Counted from the stretch's first letter, positions 1 to 8,130 are shown. The stretch is DNA of 33,142 nt from CAZDGB01 sp964504645 (GCA_964504645.1 CAZDGB010000031.1:1-33142), one strand, 5' to 3'. Translations and numbers: made by a program. Notes: generated from the letters alone by a model not told the origin.

Positions 1-1
1 A

Positions 2-490
2 AAGCGCATTTTCGGTACGAAGATGCGCTCCGTCATCAAACAGGCGGAGCCGGCCGGAATCGAAGCGATCGTGCGCCAGCAGTTCGAAGTCGCCGCTCAG
101 ATTCTGGAGGCCGGCCTAGTGCCGATCGTCGAGCCCGAGGTCGACATTCACTGCCCGGACAAGGCCCAGGCCGAGTCGTTGCTCAAGGCAGCCATCTTGG
201 AGAAACTCGCCGCGTTGCCCGGCCGGCAAGTCATGCTCAAGCTGACTCTGCCCGATCAAGCCGATTTCTACCTCGATTTCGTCCGGCATCCCCAGATTGT
301 CCGCGTCGTGGCGCTCTCGGGCGGCTACTCGCGCGACGAGGCCAACTTGCGTCTGGCTCAGAATCACGGCATCGTGGCCAGCTTTTCGCGGGCATTGCTG
401 GAGGGCCTCTCCGCCCAGCAATCCGCCGCGGAGTTCGACGCCGCGCTGGATAAATCCATTCAAAGCATCTACGAAGCGTCCATCACTTGA
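2..490 (+). CDS. fda: Class I fructose-bisphosphate aldolase, C-terminal part (5' end outside window)
   Basis: The reading frame is open from the left window edge to a TGA at 488-490. It encodes about 162 residues, roughly the second half of the ~295-residue bacterial class I aldolase. This enzyme interconverts fructose-1,6-bisphosphate with DHAP and glyceraldehyde-3-phosphate in the cytoplasm by a Schiff-base mechanism. Visible family motifs are FGTKMRSVI near the edge, IVEPEVDIH, VMLKLTLP carrying the expected Schiff-base lysine, and ALSGGYSRDEAN for phosphate binding. The internal ATG at 23 is not the true start, because the family sequence continues upstream in frame. It converges with the minus-strand UV endonuclease gene, with only 32 bp between the two stops and no clear terminator there. 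Family assignment is from motif recognition; the start lies outside the window. Confidence 0.9.
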   Translation, partial: KRIFGTKMRSVIKQAEPAGIEAIVRQQFEVAAQILEAGLVPIVEPEVDIHCPDKAQAESLLKAAILEKLAALPGRQVMLKLTLPDQADFYLDFVRHPQIVRVVALSGGYSRDEANLRLAQNHGIVASFSRALLEGLSAQQSAAEFDAALDKSIQSIYEASIT

Positions 491-522
491 CGATGTGCCG
501 CCGGCCATTTGGTCACAGTCCG

Positions 523-1446
523 TTAGTGCAGCTCGGAATGACTGGACCGACAGTGCTCGTCAAATGCTTTCATGAATCTCAGCACGGCCAGTTCCTTGGC
601 CTTGGCTTCGATCTCGACCGTTAAATCGACGTCGCGCCAGCACTCCGGAAAGTCCGTGGCCTCGATGAACTCGTGATGCCGCTCGGGCTTGGGGCCGTGC
701 CAGCCTGCCAGCGGGCTGGAGATATGGAACAACGGCTCACGATTCCACGTTTCCATCGCCTGGACGGTAACCTGTTCGACCGACAACGCATCGGGATGGC
801 AACGGTGATGATGCACGTCGTAGACGAATGGAATGCCATTCGCCCGAGAGAGAGGCAGCAAATCGGCAGGGGTGAAGATCTTGTCATCGTTTTCCACCGT
901 GAGTCGACTTCGCGCGGAATGCGACAGGCGATCCAGGGTGCAAGCGAAGTTTGACAAGGCCTTCTGTTTGTCGCCGAATGCCCCGCCGCCGTGAATATTG
1001 ATGACATCCGCCCCAATCCACTCGGCTACCTGGGCCTGATATTCGAGCTCCTGGATGGACGAATCAATCACCTCGGGTCGTTGTGAGTTCAGCACGACAA
1101 ACTGATCCGGGTGAAAGGTGGTTCGCAGTTTGTGCTGCTTCACAAAGCTGCCGCACAGTTCGAACTTGCGAATGATTTCGTCGGCGTCAGGTAGTTCACG
1201 GATTTCATAGCCGCAACTGGGATGAGTTTTGACGGGAAGGATCTGGCTGTTCACTCGAAAACAGCCGATGCCCTTGTCGGCGCAGAACTTTAACGCGTCA
1301 AGCAAGGCCTCCGCATTCGCCACACACAGGCGACTCAACTTGGCGAACGCATCGCTGCGATTCATCCGGCCCAACGATGCTGCCGTCGTCGTGGCGAATT
1401 TAATCGGCTCATCCCGGAACGCGCAGCACAATCCCCAGCGGATCAT
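523..1446 (-). CDS. uvsE: UV damage endonuclease UvsE/UvdE
   Basis: A 307-residue protein, normal length for bacterial UvdE. This TIM-barrel metal-dependent endonuclease nicks DNA 5' of UV photoproducts and so starts alternative excision repair. The expected metal-ligand motifs appear in order: TTFHPDQFVVLNS (H112), NIHGGGAFGDK (H152), LTVENDD (E185), VYDVHHHRCHPD (D210 with the His cluster), LFHISS (H241) and VEIEAKAKE near the C-terminus. I chose the ATG at 1446, not the longer open frame upstream, because family homology begins at MIRWGLCC and this ATG overlaps the DUF1295 stop as ATGA. It is the last gene of a six-gene operon otherwise devoted to lipids, so DNA repair is probably co-induced with membrane remodelling. 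That link is inference. Confidence 0.93.
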   Translation of the reverse strand: MIRWGLCCAFRDEPIKFATTTAASLGRMNRSDAFAKLSRLCVANAEALLDALKFCADKGIGCFRVNSQILPVKTHPSCGYEIRELPDADEIIRKFELCGSFVKQHKLRTTFHPDQFVVLNSQRPEVIDSSIQELEYQAQVAEWIGADVINIHGGGAFGDKQKALSNFACTLDRLSHSARSRLTVENDDKIFTPADLLPLSRANGIPFVYDVHHHRCHPDALSVEQVTVQAMETWNREPLFHISSPLAGWHGPKPERHHEFIEATDFPECWRDVDLTVEIEAKAKELAVLRFMKAFDEHCRSSHSELH

Positions 1447-2255
1447 CTGGACTCCTGATCGGCATCCTGCGATGCCGGCGACGGCGGCCACGGGAAAAAT
1501 GAACTGGTGCGCGCCTGATAATTGGCGTAGTCCGGCCGGCGATCGACGATCGTGCGCTCCAGCAGCGAAACTCCCGACACTTTTAGCAGCAGCAGTGTCA
1601 TCAACAACGGACTCGCCACCGTCCACCAGGCGCCGCCCGCGGCGGCGATAAGATAGACGCCCCACCAAACGCAGCAATCTCCGAAATAATTCGGATGCCG
1701 TGTGTACCACCACAAACCGCGATCCAGCACGCGGCCTGAATTGGCGGGATCCGCCTGAAAGCGGTCCAATTGCCAGTCGCCAATCGCTTCGAAGAGAAAG
1801 CCGATCATCCACATTGCCAGTCCCAGACCATCCAGCCATCTGAATGGTTGCGGGGATTTCAACGCCGCGGCCGCCTGAAGCGGCCAGGCGACAAACCACA
1901 ACACGAACGCCTGTAGCAGAAACACGGTCGCGAGGCTCACCCACCAGAAGCGATCTCCGTGAAACTGCCGCATGGCGGCATAGCGGCGGTCTTCACCGTG
2001 TCCGATTTTTCGCCGCAGCAAGAACCACGAGAGACGCACGCCCCAAATCGTTGTCAATACGGCCAGCACGAACGAGCGCCACTCTGTGGCGCCATTCCCT
2101 GCGCGCGACAACCAGGCGACCAATACGAAGCCCAATCCCCAGCAAGGATCAATGATGCTGGCATCGCGGACGTAAACGCTCACAGCCCACAGCGCGGTCA
2201 TCAGCACGACGAGCGCAGCTAGATTGACCGCCGGGGTCAGGCCAAAAGGGGACAT
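1443..2255 (-). CDS. DUF1295 family integral membrane protein (steroid 5-alpha-reductase/ICMT-like fold)
   Basis: A 270-residue protein with about six or seven hydrophobic segments, for example around residues 10-28, 35-52, 62-82 and 105-130. It carries the DUF1295 C-terminal signature: GLWWYTRHPNYFGD, a WWGVYL helix, then LERTIVDRRPDYANYQ near the end. The RHPNYFG element is the NADPH/SAM-side motif shared by steroid reductases and isoprenylcysteine methyltransferases, so a membrane reductase acting on a lipid is plausible; the substrate is unknown. The start at ATG 2255 lies inside the 3' end of the preceding methyltransferase gene (19-bp overlap), and its stop overlaps the UvsE start as ATGA. 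DUF1295 genes commonly accompany DUF1365 and CFA-synthase genes in bacteria, which fits this operon. Confidence 0.9.
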   Translation of the reverse strand: MSPFGLTPAVNLAALVVLMTALWAVSVYVRDASIIDPCWGLGFVLVAWLSRAGNGATEWRSFVLAVLTTIWGVRLSWFLLRRKIGHGEDRRYAAMRQFHGDRFWWVSLATVFLLQAFVLWFVAWPLQAAAALKSPQPFRWLDGLGLAMWMIGFLFEAIGDWQLDRFQADPANSGRVLDRGLWWYTRHPNYFGDCCVWWGVYLIAAAGGAWWTVASPLLMTLLLLKVSGVSLLERTIVDRRPDYANYQARTSSFFPWPPSPASQDADQESR

Positions 2256-3328
2256 GGTCGACTCTGCAGGTTTCGCTGGACGGAAACGGGCTCTAGCAGG
2301 TAGTGCCCCACGAACCATTCCTCGCCGCAGGCGTAGCCGAATAGTTCCGAGACGGCCAGCAGAAACATCCGCCAGCGCTGCAGCCAACGGGACGCATCGC
2401 ACGGACCATACACTTCGCTGAGAATTCGCAGCGCTTCCTGGCGGCGTGCATCCAGGTTCGCCAACCAGGCGTCGGCTGTCCGGCGGTAATGCCGCCCGTT
2501 CCACGCCCACTGCCGGGAGACTGTCAGCGACTGGTCGAACCACGACAGCAATTTGGCATTGGGCATCATGCCGCCCGTGAAGAAGTGACGCCCCATCCAG
2601 TTGGCGCTGCCGGCCGTTTCGAACGGATAGAGAAGTTCGCGATGGCAAAAATGGTGGACGAACACCTTGCCGCCTGACTGGAGCCAGCCGGAGATACGGC
2701 TCAACAATTCCTGGTAATTCCGCAGGTGTTCGAACATCTCGACGGAGACCACGCGATCGTACAGGCGATGCGGCGGGGAAAACTCGTTGATGTCGGCCGT
2801 GATCACACTCAAATTCGCGATGTTCCGGCTCCGCGCCGCCTGTTCGATGAACTCGCGCTGCGCCGCCGAGTTCGATACCGCCGTAATCCGACTCGCGGGA
2901 TACTTTTCGGCCATCCACAGCGACAAGGAACCCCAGCCGCAACCCAGTTCCAGAATTTCCTGGCCGTTGCCCAACTCGGCCCGGTCGCACGTCAACTGGA
3001 GTGCCGCCGCTTCGGCCTGCTCGAGGCTCGCGCCGTCGTTGTCGAAGAAGCAGCAACTGTATTTGCGGTGCGGCCCTAGCATCGCGGCGAAGAACTCGGC
3101 GGGGAGTTCGTAATGCTGTTCGTTCGCCTTGTCCGGCACGGGCGCGATCGGCCCCGAACGCAGCGACGCAATGAACGCTTGCCGTGCTGCGGACACATCC
3201 GGCTCTGTCGTTTGCAGGGGATCGCGCAGTCGATTGGCACAAAGACCGCGGATGAAATAACGCGTCACGGCGTCGGACACGAGCCCGCGTTCAACAAGTT
3301 CGATGCCCAACGTCAGCGGCGAGAACAT
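2237..3328 (-). CDS. CFA-synthase-family SAM methyltransferase (second copy, short form)
   Basis: A 363-residue class I SAM-dependent methyltransferase of the cyclopropane-fatty-acid-synthase family. Motif I is LELGCGWG (126-133). The YSCCFF element (C92/C93) matches the conserved YSC of CFA synthases. The SVEMFEH element (E197) matches their catalytic-region glutamate, and FVHHFCH supplies histidines near the expected catalytic His. The N-terminal domain is shorter than in the upstream paralogue and starts directly with a helical lead-in. I preferred the ATG at 3328 over the longer frame because it gives the usual domain start and a 16-bp overlap with the upstream gene. The likely role is methylation or methylene transfer onto unsaturated phospholipid acyl chains at the membrane. 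The exact product (cyclopropane, methyl-branched or furan precursor) cannot be told from sequence. Confidence 0.88.
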   Translation of the reverse strand: MFSPLTLGIELVERGLVSDAVTRYFIRGLCANRLRDPLQTTEPDVSAARQAFIASLRSGPIAPVPDKANEQHYELPAEFFAAMLGPHRKYSCCFFDNDGASLEQAEAAALQLTCDRAELGNGQEILELGCGWGSLSLWMAEKYPASRITAVSNSAAQREFIEQAARSRNIANLSVITADINEFSPPHRLYDRVVSVEMFEHLRNYQELLSRISGWLQSGGKVFVHHFCHRELLYPFETAGSANWMGRHFFTGGMMPNAKLLSWFDQSLTVSRQWAWNGRHYRRTADAWLANLDARRQEALRILSEVYGPCDASRWLQRWRMFLLAVSELFGYACGEEWFVGHYLLEPVSVQRNLQSRPCPLLA

Positions 3329-4653
3329 GCGTGCGTCTCCTCGTGCTTGTGGGGAGTGATGGCCGGCACAGTTCGCGGCCACTGGCAGGCCTGGCCATTG
3401 GATCTGGTCTTCGGCAGAGCCTCGCGGCGGCATTGTGGCTTGTCCCATTGAATCTGCACGACGCCGATATGCCGCTCTTCAAAGACCGCCTCGCAGTAGC
3501 AAAGATAGTAGTGCCAGAGGCGGATGAAGCGTTCCGAGTAACCCAGCCGCCGCACGTCGTCGATGCGATTCCAGAATGTCTGACGCCAGCGCCGCAACGT
3601 TTCGGCGTAGTGGGGAGCAAAGTCCTCGACGTGGACCAGACGCAGATCCGTCGTCCGGCCGACCGCCCCAATCATCGCTTGCAGCGATGGCAGGCATCCG
3701 CCCGGGAACACATAGCGCTGAATGAAATCGACAGACTGCAAATACTGGTCGTAGCGGCGTTCGGGCATGACGATCGCTTGCAAAAGCAGCGATCCGTCTG
3801 CCCGAAGCAACTGGCCGCAGCGGCCAAAGAACGTGTCGAGATAGCGATGTCCGACGGCTTCCACCATCTCGAGGGAAACCAGCTTGTCGAACTGGCCCGT
3901 CAGGTCTCGATAATCTCGCTGCAGCAGATGAACGCGGTCGGACAGGCCGGCACTGCGAATCCGTTCTTGTGCCCGCTGGTGTTGTGCCGGCGAGATGGTC
4001 GTGGTCGTCACTTCGCAGCCGTATTTTCCGGCGGCATGCAGGGCGAATCCCCCCCAACCGGACCCGATCTCCAGGACATGATCCGAGGCTTCGAGCGCCA
4101 GGCGACGGCAGACGCGGTCGAACTTTTCACGAGAGGCGTCCCGCAGCGAAGCCTCGGCGTGAGGAAAAATTCCGCACGAATACGCCAGCGTTTCGTCGAG
4201 CCAGAGTTCGAAAAATTCGTTCCCGAGATCGTAGTGGGCCCGAATGTTTTTGCGGCTGCCCCAGCGGGTATTGGCGTGGCAGGCATGATAGATTCGATGG
4301 ACGGCGCCGACGACGCTCGCCAGCGGCCCTTCCAATCGACTGAACGTATCAAGGTTCCGAATGAGGATCCGGAACAGGCTTGGCAAGTCATTGCAATCCC
4401 AGTCGCCATTGAGATAGGACTCCGCGATGGAGAGCGTCCCGCCGAACAGGGCGTGTCGATAAAACCTCGGATGGTGGATCTGCACGACGGCCGACAAGTC
4501 GTCCGCCGCGCCGAGGGATACGCGTCCGAGCGGGTCGCGAAGGACCAACTCGCCACGACTCAGTTTCGACAATCGCCCCTGCACGCTGCGCCGCGCAAGT
4601 CGATCCCAGCATGACGGTGCAGGTTGTGGAGCTGGAGTTGATCTCGGAACCAT
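3313..4653 (-). CDS. cfa: Cyclopropane-fatty-acyl-phospholipid synthase family protein
   Basis: A 446-residue protein covering both parts of a CFA synthase: an N-terminal lipid-binding domain (residues ~1-135) and a SAM methyltransferase domain. Landmarks are RAHYDLGNEFFELWLD (139-154), AYSCGIF (C160), VLEIGSGWGGF (SAM motif I, 193-203), SLEMVEAVGH (260-269) and the tyrosine-rich WHYYLCYCEAVFEERHIGVVQ near the end. It would modify cis-unsaturated acyl chains of membrane phospholipids. Where E. coli Cfa has the catalytic-region LHTIG, this protein reads LLQAI (Q292), so a histidine conserved in the classical enzyme seems to be glutamine. The start is ATG 4653, 11 bp after the DUF1365 stop. The basic, Cys-containing C-terminal tail (~45 residues) runs into the next gene's start. 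Confidence 0.92.
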   Translation of the reverse strand: MVPRSTPAPQPAPSCWDRLARRSVQGRLSKLSRGELVLRDPLGRVSLGAADDLSAVVQIHHPRFYRHALFGGTLSIAESYLNGDWDCNDLPSLFRILIRNLDTFSRLEGPLASVVGAVHRIYHACHANTRWGSRKNIRAHYDLGNEFFELWLDETLAYSCGIFPHAEASLRDASREKFDRVCRRLALEASDHVLEIGSGWGGFALHAAGKYGCEVTTTTISPAQHQRAQERIRSAGLSDRVHLLQRDYRDLTGQFDKLVSLEMVEAVGHRYLDTFFGRCGQLLRADGSLLLQAIVMPERRYDQYLQSVDFIQRYVFPGGCLPSLQAMIGAVGRTTDLRLVHVEDFAPHYAETLRRWRQTFWNRIDDVRRLGYSERFIRLWHYYLCYCEAVFEERHIGVVQIQWDKPQCRREALPKTRSNGQACQWPRTVPAITPHKHEETHACSRR

Positions 4654-4664
4654 CAGTGAACCTT

Positions 4665-5501
4665 CTAAAACTCGGCATGGTGCGGATCTCGGGAAACGCG
4701 TCTGACGCTCCGATCATCCCATCGCTTGTCTGTCTGCGGATGGGGCACGTAGGAGACTTGCTTGAGCCACAGCCGGAATGCCTGCCAATAGATCGCCAGG
4801 AAGACTTGCAGCGTCATCAGCGGATAGCGGCAGAGCACGGCCGCCAGCGACCAGGTCGTGAGTTCGGTGCGGTGCAGCTTGAGCGACGCCTCGAAATCGA
4901 TGCGCCCCGATCGGCTGGGCGTGCGGTGGTTTTCGATGTGCAGCCGCAGATCGTGTGCCGGGCGCGTCAGGCGCCAGCGGTAGTCGTACTGCATGTCCAG
5001 GAACGGCGAGACGTGAAATTCCTTGGGCGTGAACAACTCTCCGTCGTCGCCGAATCGACTGCCGTCTGCCGCGCATCGCACGTCGAGGAGGTAGCAATGC
5101 CGTTCTCCCCAGGGCGTGTTATTGACCTCCGCCACGACGAATTGCAGTCGCTCCTGCGTGTCGAAGCAGTAGAACAGGCTGATGGGGTTCATCAAAAACC
5201 CGCCGTACCGAAAATGCGTCAACAGCCGAATGGGACCGGTCGGTCTGATCCCCGTTCGCTCCGCGACGAATTGGCGGACCGATTCCGCGAGCGTTTCCCG
5301 CGGATCTCCCAGATGGTCGGTTCGGCGAAACCACGCCAGGTTGGCGCGACTGGCGGACCAGAACCAGCGGCGCGCGAAAAGCTCGGGCAACTCCTCAAGA
5401 TCGACGTACATCAGAAACAGGCGGTACGCGAACCGATGCTCGACCGGAGCCATTCGCCGGTGCCGCACTTCGCCCTCATAGATGCAACTCTGCCGCGTCA
5501 T
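4665..5501 (-). CDS. DUF1365 domain-containing protein
   Basis: A 278-residue DUF1365 protein. Family hallmarks are CIYEGEVRHRRMAPVEHRF at the N-terminus, YRLFLMYVDLEELPE, LLTHFRYGGFLMNPISLFYC, VVAEVNNTPWGERHCYLL and the FTPKEFHVSPFLDM segment. The C-terminus has a hydrophobic stretch (PLMTLQVFLAIYWQAFRLW) that could associate with the membrane. The biochemical function is not established; the family is nearly always found between an FAD amine-oxidase-like gene and a CFA-synthase gene, as here. The ATG at 5501 overlaps the preceding stop as ATGA, indicating translational coupling. Assignment to the family is secure; the role in acyl-chain modification is inferred from context. Confidence 0.93.
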   Translation of the reverse strand: MTRQSCIYEGEVRHRRMAPVEHRFAYRLFLMYVDLEELPELFARRWFWSASRANLAWFRRTDHLGDPRETLAESVRQFVAERTGIRPTGPIRLLTHFRYGGFLMNPISLFYCFDTQERLQFVVAEVNNTPWGERHCYLLDVRCAADGSRFGDDGELFTPKEFHVSPFLDMQYDYRWRLTRPAHDLRLHIENHRTPSRSGRIDFEASLKLHRTELTTWSLAAVLCRYPLMTLQVFLAIYWQAFRLWLKQVSYVPHPQTDKRWDDRSVRRVSRDPHHAEF

Positions 5502-6823
5502 GCGATCGAACTCCCCGCCCAGTCAGCGGCGGTCGGCCGCGAGTTGCCAGCCGTCGAGTTGCCATCGGGTCGAGCCGCGGATTGGAGCGCATCCACAACC
5601 GCCAGAGCGCTCACCACGCCGTCTTCGTGGAAGCCGTTCCGCCAATACGCGCCGCAGAACGAAGTGCGGTTCGGGCCGCAGAGTTCCGCATGGCGCTGTT
5701 GCGCCGCCGACCGTTCGCGCGTGAACACGGGATGATGATAGACGTATTCCCCATGCACGTTCCGCGGATCAATGCTCTCCCGCGGATTGAGCGTGACACA
5801 GAACGTCTGCTGTGATGACAGCCCTTGCAGGATGTTCATGTTGTACGTGACCTCAACGGGCGCATCGGTGGAATTGCCGCGGCGGATTCGATAATTCCAG
5901 CTCGCCCAGGCACGCCGGCGCGTGGGCAAAAATGAGGCATCCGTGTGCAAGACGGCCAAATTCCTCTCGTAGGGGAACGCCGACAAGACGCGCCGTTCCG
6001 TGGCCGTAGCCTCTGTCCCCAAAATCCGCAGCGCCTGATCGCTGTGGCACGCAAACACGACATGATCGAACGTCCGCGCGGACCCGACCCGCGGCTGCAC
6101 ATCGACTCGATCCTGAAATCGGCGCACGGACGCGATCGGCGTGTTCAATCGCAGGCGATGCCGAAGCCCGGCCGCCAAACGCTCGACATAGGTCCGCGAT
6201 CCGCCGTCGATGACCCGCCAGATCGGACGATTCCACAGGTCGAGCAAACCGTGATGGCGATAAAACTCCGCCACGAAGCGCAGCGGGAAATCCGCAAATC
6301 GGCCCAACGGACACGACCAGATCGCCGCACCCATCGGCAACAGATATTGCTCAGCGAATTGCCGGGAATAGCGATACCGCCGTAGAAAGTCGCCGACCGT
6401 GATGTCCTCCAGCGACTCCTCGGTCATCGCCCGGGCCTGCTGGTTGAATCGGATGACGTCGGCCAGCAGGCGGTAGAAACTCGGCCGGCACAGATTTCTG
6501 CGTTGTGCGAAGAGTCCATCGAGCGAGCCGCCGTTGTATTCCAAGCCATCGCGGTCGTCCCGGACGCTGAAACTCATTTCCGTCGGACGCGATGTCACCG
6601 CCAGAGTGGTCAACAGTTCGACGAACCGAGGATAAGTCCGCTGGTTGAAGACGATAAAACCCGTGTCGATGGCATAGCGGTGGCCATCGACGGCGACGTC
6701 GACCGTGTGCGCATGACCGCCCGGATAATCGTTGGCCTCAAAGACGGTGATCTCGTGGCTGCGCTGCAAGTGATAGGCAGCCGTCAGGCCTGCGATTCCA
6801 GAACCGATGATCGCCAGCTTCAC
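5498..6823 (-). CDS. FAD-dependent amine oxidase / NAD(P)-binding protein (COG2907-like)
   Basis: A 441-residue flavoprotein. It opens with a Rossmann dinucleotide fold: LAIIGSGIAGLTAAYHLQ (G8, G10, G13) followed by the FEANDYPGGHAHT motif, then AIDTGFIVFN. The C-terminal part contains DHVVFACHSDQALRIL and HHPVFTRERSAAQQR, with a WRNGFHEDGVVSAL flavin-contact segment typical of amine-oxidase/protoporphyrinogen-oxidase relatives. The family accompanies DUF1365 and CFA genes and probably oxidises or desaturates an acyl chain; the substrate is not proven. The start is GTG at 6823 with GGGAG at 6831-6835, seven bases upstream. It is the first gene of the operon, about 40 bp downstream of the promoter and tandem operator described separately. 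Confidence 0.92.
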   Translation of the reverse strand: MKLAIIGSGIAGLTAAYHLQRSHEITVFEANDYPGGHAHTVDVAVDGHRYAIDTGFIVFNQRTYPRFVELLTTLAVTSRPTEMSFSVRDDRDGLEYNGGSLDGLFAQRRNLCRPSFYRLLADVIRFNQQARAMTEESLEDITVGDFLRRYRYSRQFAEQYLLPMGAAIWSCPLGRFADFPLRFVAEFYRHHGLLDLWNRPIWRVIDGGSRTYVERLAAGLRHRLRLNTPIASVRRFQDRVDVQPRVGSARTFDHVVFACHSDQALRILGTEATATERRVLSAFPYERNLAVLHTDASFLPTRRRAWASWNYRIRRGNSTDAPVEVTYNMNILQGLSSQQTFCVTLNPRESIDPRNVHGEYVYHHPVFTRERSAAQQRHAELCGPNRTSFCGAYWRNGFHEDGVVSALAVVDALQSAARPDGNSTAGNSRPTAADWAGSSIA

Positions 6824-6848
6824 GCGTAGACTCCCGCCGGAATCAAAA

Positions 6849-6866
6849 AAACGTTCAAAACGTTCA
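6849..6866 (-). promoter_or_regulatory. Tandem 9-bp direct repeat, probable operator for the divergent MerR-type regulator
   Basis: AAACGTTCA occurs twice without a gap (6849-6857 and 6858-6866); on the minus strand this is TGAACGTTT twice. It lies just downstream of the -10 element and covers the predicted transcription start, a position that fits repression. CarH/LitR-type regulators are known to use direct-repeat operators near promoters, so the divergent regulator is the natural candidate. Binding is inferred. Confidence 0.55.
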
Positions 6867-6870
6867 TTAA

Positions 6871-6899
6871 AATTTAGCCGTGACGAGCTGGTTTTTCAA
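6871..6899 (-). promoter_or_regulatory. Sigma70-type promoter of the six-gene lipid/repair operon
   Basis: On the minus strand TTGAAA (6899-6894) is followed by exactly 17 bases and TAAATT (6876-6871). Both hexamers are close to consensus with optimal spacing. The expected transcription start is near 6864, about 40 bases before the GTG of the FAD gene. Seen directly in the sequence; activity is inferred. Confidence 0.65.
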
Positions 6900-7032
6900 G
6901 CTCATCGGAGAATCCTGTAAAAGATCGTAATTATCCTGATGCTGAGGGCGTCTGAGAGCAGAAGTCGATGGACAGCAGTTTGCCGACTGTGATAAAAAAC
7001 ATTCAGATCATCCTTTGCAGAGAATTGCGGTC

Positions 7033-7959
7033 ATGGCGGATAGCTCTCACTGGATTTCCCCGAAGCAAGCCGCACACGCGCTGGGGGTTAGCGAGTCGTC
7101 GCTCAAACGCTGGTGCGATCAAGGATTGCTTAAGATCTCGCGCACCGCGGGCGGGCATCGCCAGCTGCCCGTCGCCGAAGTCTTGCGATTTGCCCGCGAG
7201 CACGATCATTCGCTGCAAAGTCCCGAAATCCTGGGGCTGCCTGCGGTGGGTCCGCATTCCAGTCTGGCTCTGCGCCGCGCTGTGCCGTTGCTGGTGCACG
7301 CCTTGATCTCAGGAGAAGAACTGGCGGCTCGGCAGATCGTTTCGGACTTGTACCTGGCGCGCCACCGGATCAGCGTCATCTTGGATGAAGTGATCGCCGC
7401 CTCGTTCCACGAGATCGGACAGCGCTGGCAATGTCAGCAGACCGACGTCTACCAGGAACGACGGGGTTGCGAGATCGCTCGGCGTATCCTGTTCGATCTG
7501 CGCCGACTCCAGACACCGCCGAACCCGCAATGGACGGCGATTGGCGGCGCCGTCGAGGGCGACCGCTACGCGTTGCCGACGTTGATGGCCGAACTCGTCC
7601 TGCGCGAAAACGGCTGGCAAGCCACATCGTTGGGAACTTCCATTCCCATTCCGTCTTTGATTCAAGCGGTTTGTGAAATGCGGCCCAAAGTCTTCTGGTT
7701 AAGCGTGTCGTTCCTGGAACACGCGCCGACATTTCTCGCCGGGTTCGCCAAACTCTCTCAAGTTTGTTTCCAACAAGACGTGGCATTGGTCGTCGGAGGC
7801 CGAGTGTTGACGCCGGAACTGCGAGCGCAGATGACCTACTCCACCTTCTGCGATACGATGCAGCATCTGGAATCCTTCGCGCAGACTCTGCATCGACACG
7901 GCAAGCAACGAGACTCAAAACGGAAACACGCGCCGAGATCGAACACATCTCGGGGTTGA
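7033..7959 (+). CDS. MerR-type HTH regulator with CarH/LitR-like (degenerate B12-binding) domain
   Basis: A 308-residue protein. Residues 6-56 form a MerR-type winged helix (SPKQAAHALGVSESSLKRWCDQG, then the RTAGGHR wing). Residues ~75-155 are a helical bundle and ~165-285 a Rossmann-like B12-binding domain. In CarH of Thermus thermophilus the cobalamin pocket uses W131, H132, V138, E141 and H142 plus the lower ligand H177. Here W132, V139 and E142 line up, but the histidines read Q133, R143 and Y179 (motif D-R-Y-A-L-P where E-x-H-x-x-G is expected). The fold is kept and the known cobalt ligands are lost. I chose ATG 7033; a TTG at 7015 is possible. It is divergent from the lipid/UvsE operon and probably controls it. 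Confidence 0.88.
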   Translation: MADSSHWISPKQAAHALGVSESSLKRWCDQGLLKISRTAGGHRQLPVAEVLRFAREHDHSLQSPEILGLPAVGPHSSLALRRAVPLLVHALISGEELAARQIVSDLYLARHRISVILDEVIAASFHEIGQRWQCQQTDVYQERRGCEIARRILFDLRRLQTPPNPQWTAIGGAVEGDRYALPTLMAELVLRENGWQATSLGTSIPIPSLIQAVCEMRPKVFWLSVSFLEHAPTFLAGFAKLSQVCFQQDVALVVGGRVLTPELRAQMTYSTFCDTMQHLESFAQTLHRHGKQRDSKRKHAPRSNTSRG

Positions 7960-8130
7960 GCAATCTCGTGAATGCGGCGCCGTAGCTGGAAAGCGCTACC
8001 GTCGGAAAACGCAACGCCATGGGTGCGACGCGTCTTCCATTGGTTTGTGATCGAATTCCGTTCCCAAGACGTGTTGCACTATTTTCGATACCTTCACCGT
8101 GGGGACGTAGCAGAATTCGCGCTCCGATTT

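Noticed and set aside
3331..4614. Long plus-strand open frame of 427 codons opposite the CFA synthase gene
   Set aside because: It is the antisense shadow of a clearly conserved gene; the translation has no family pattern and no ribosome site.
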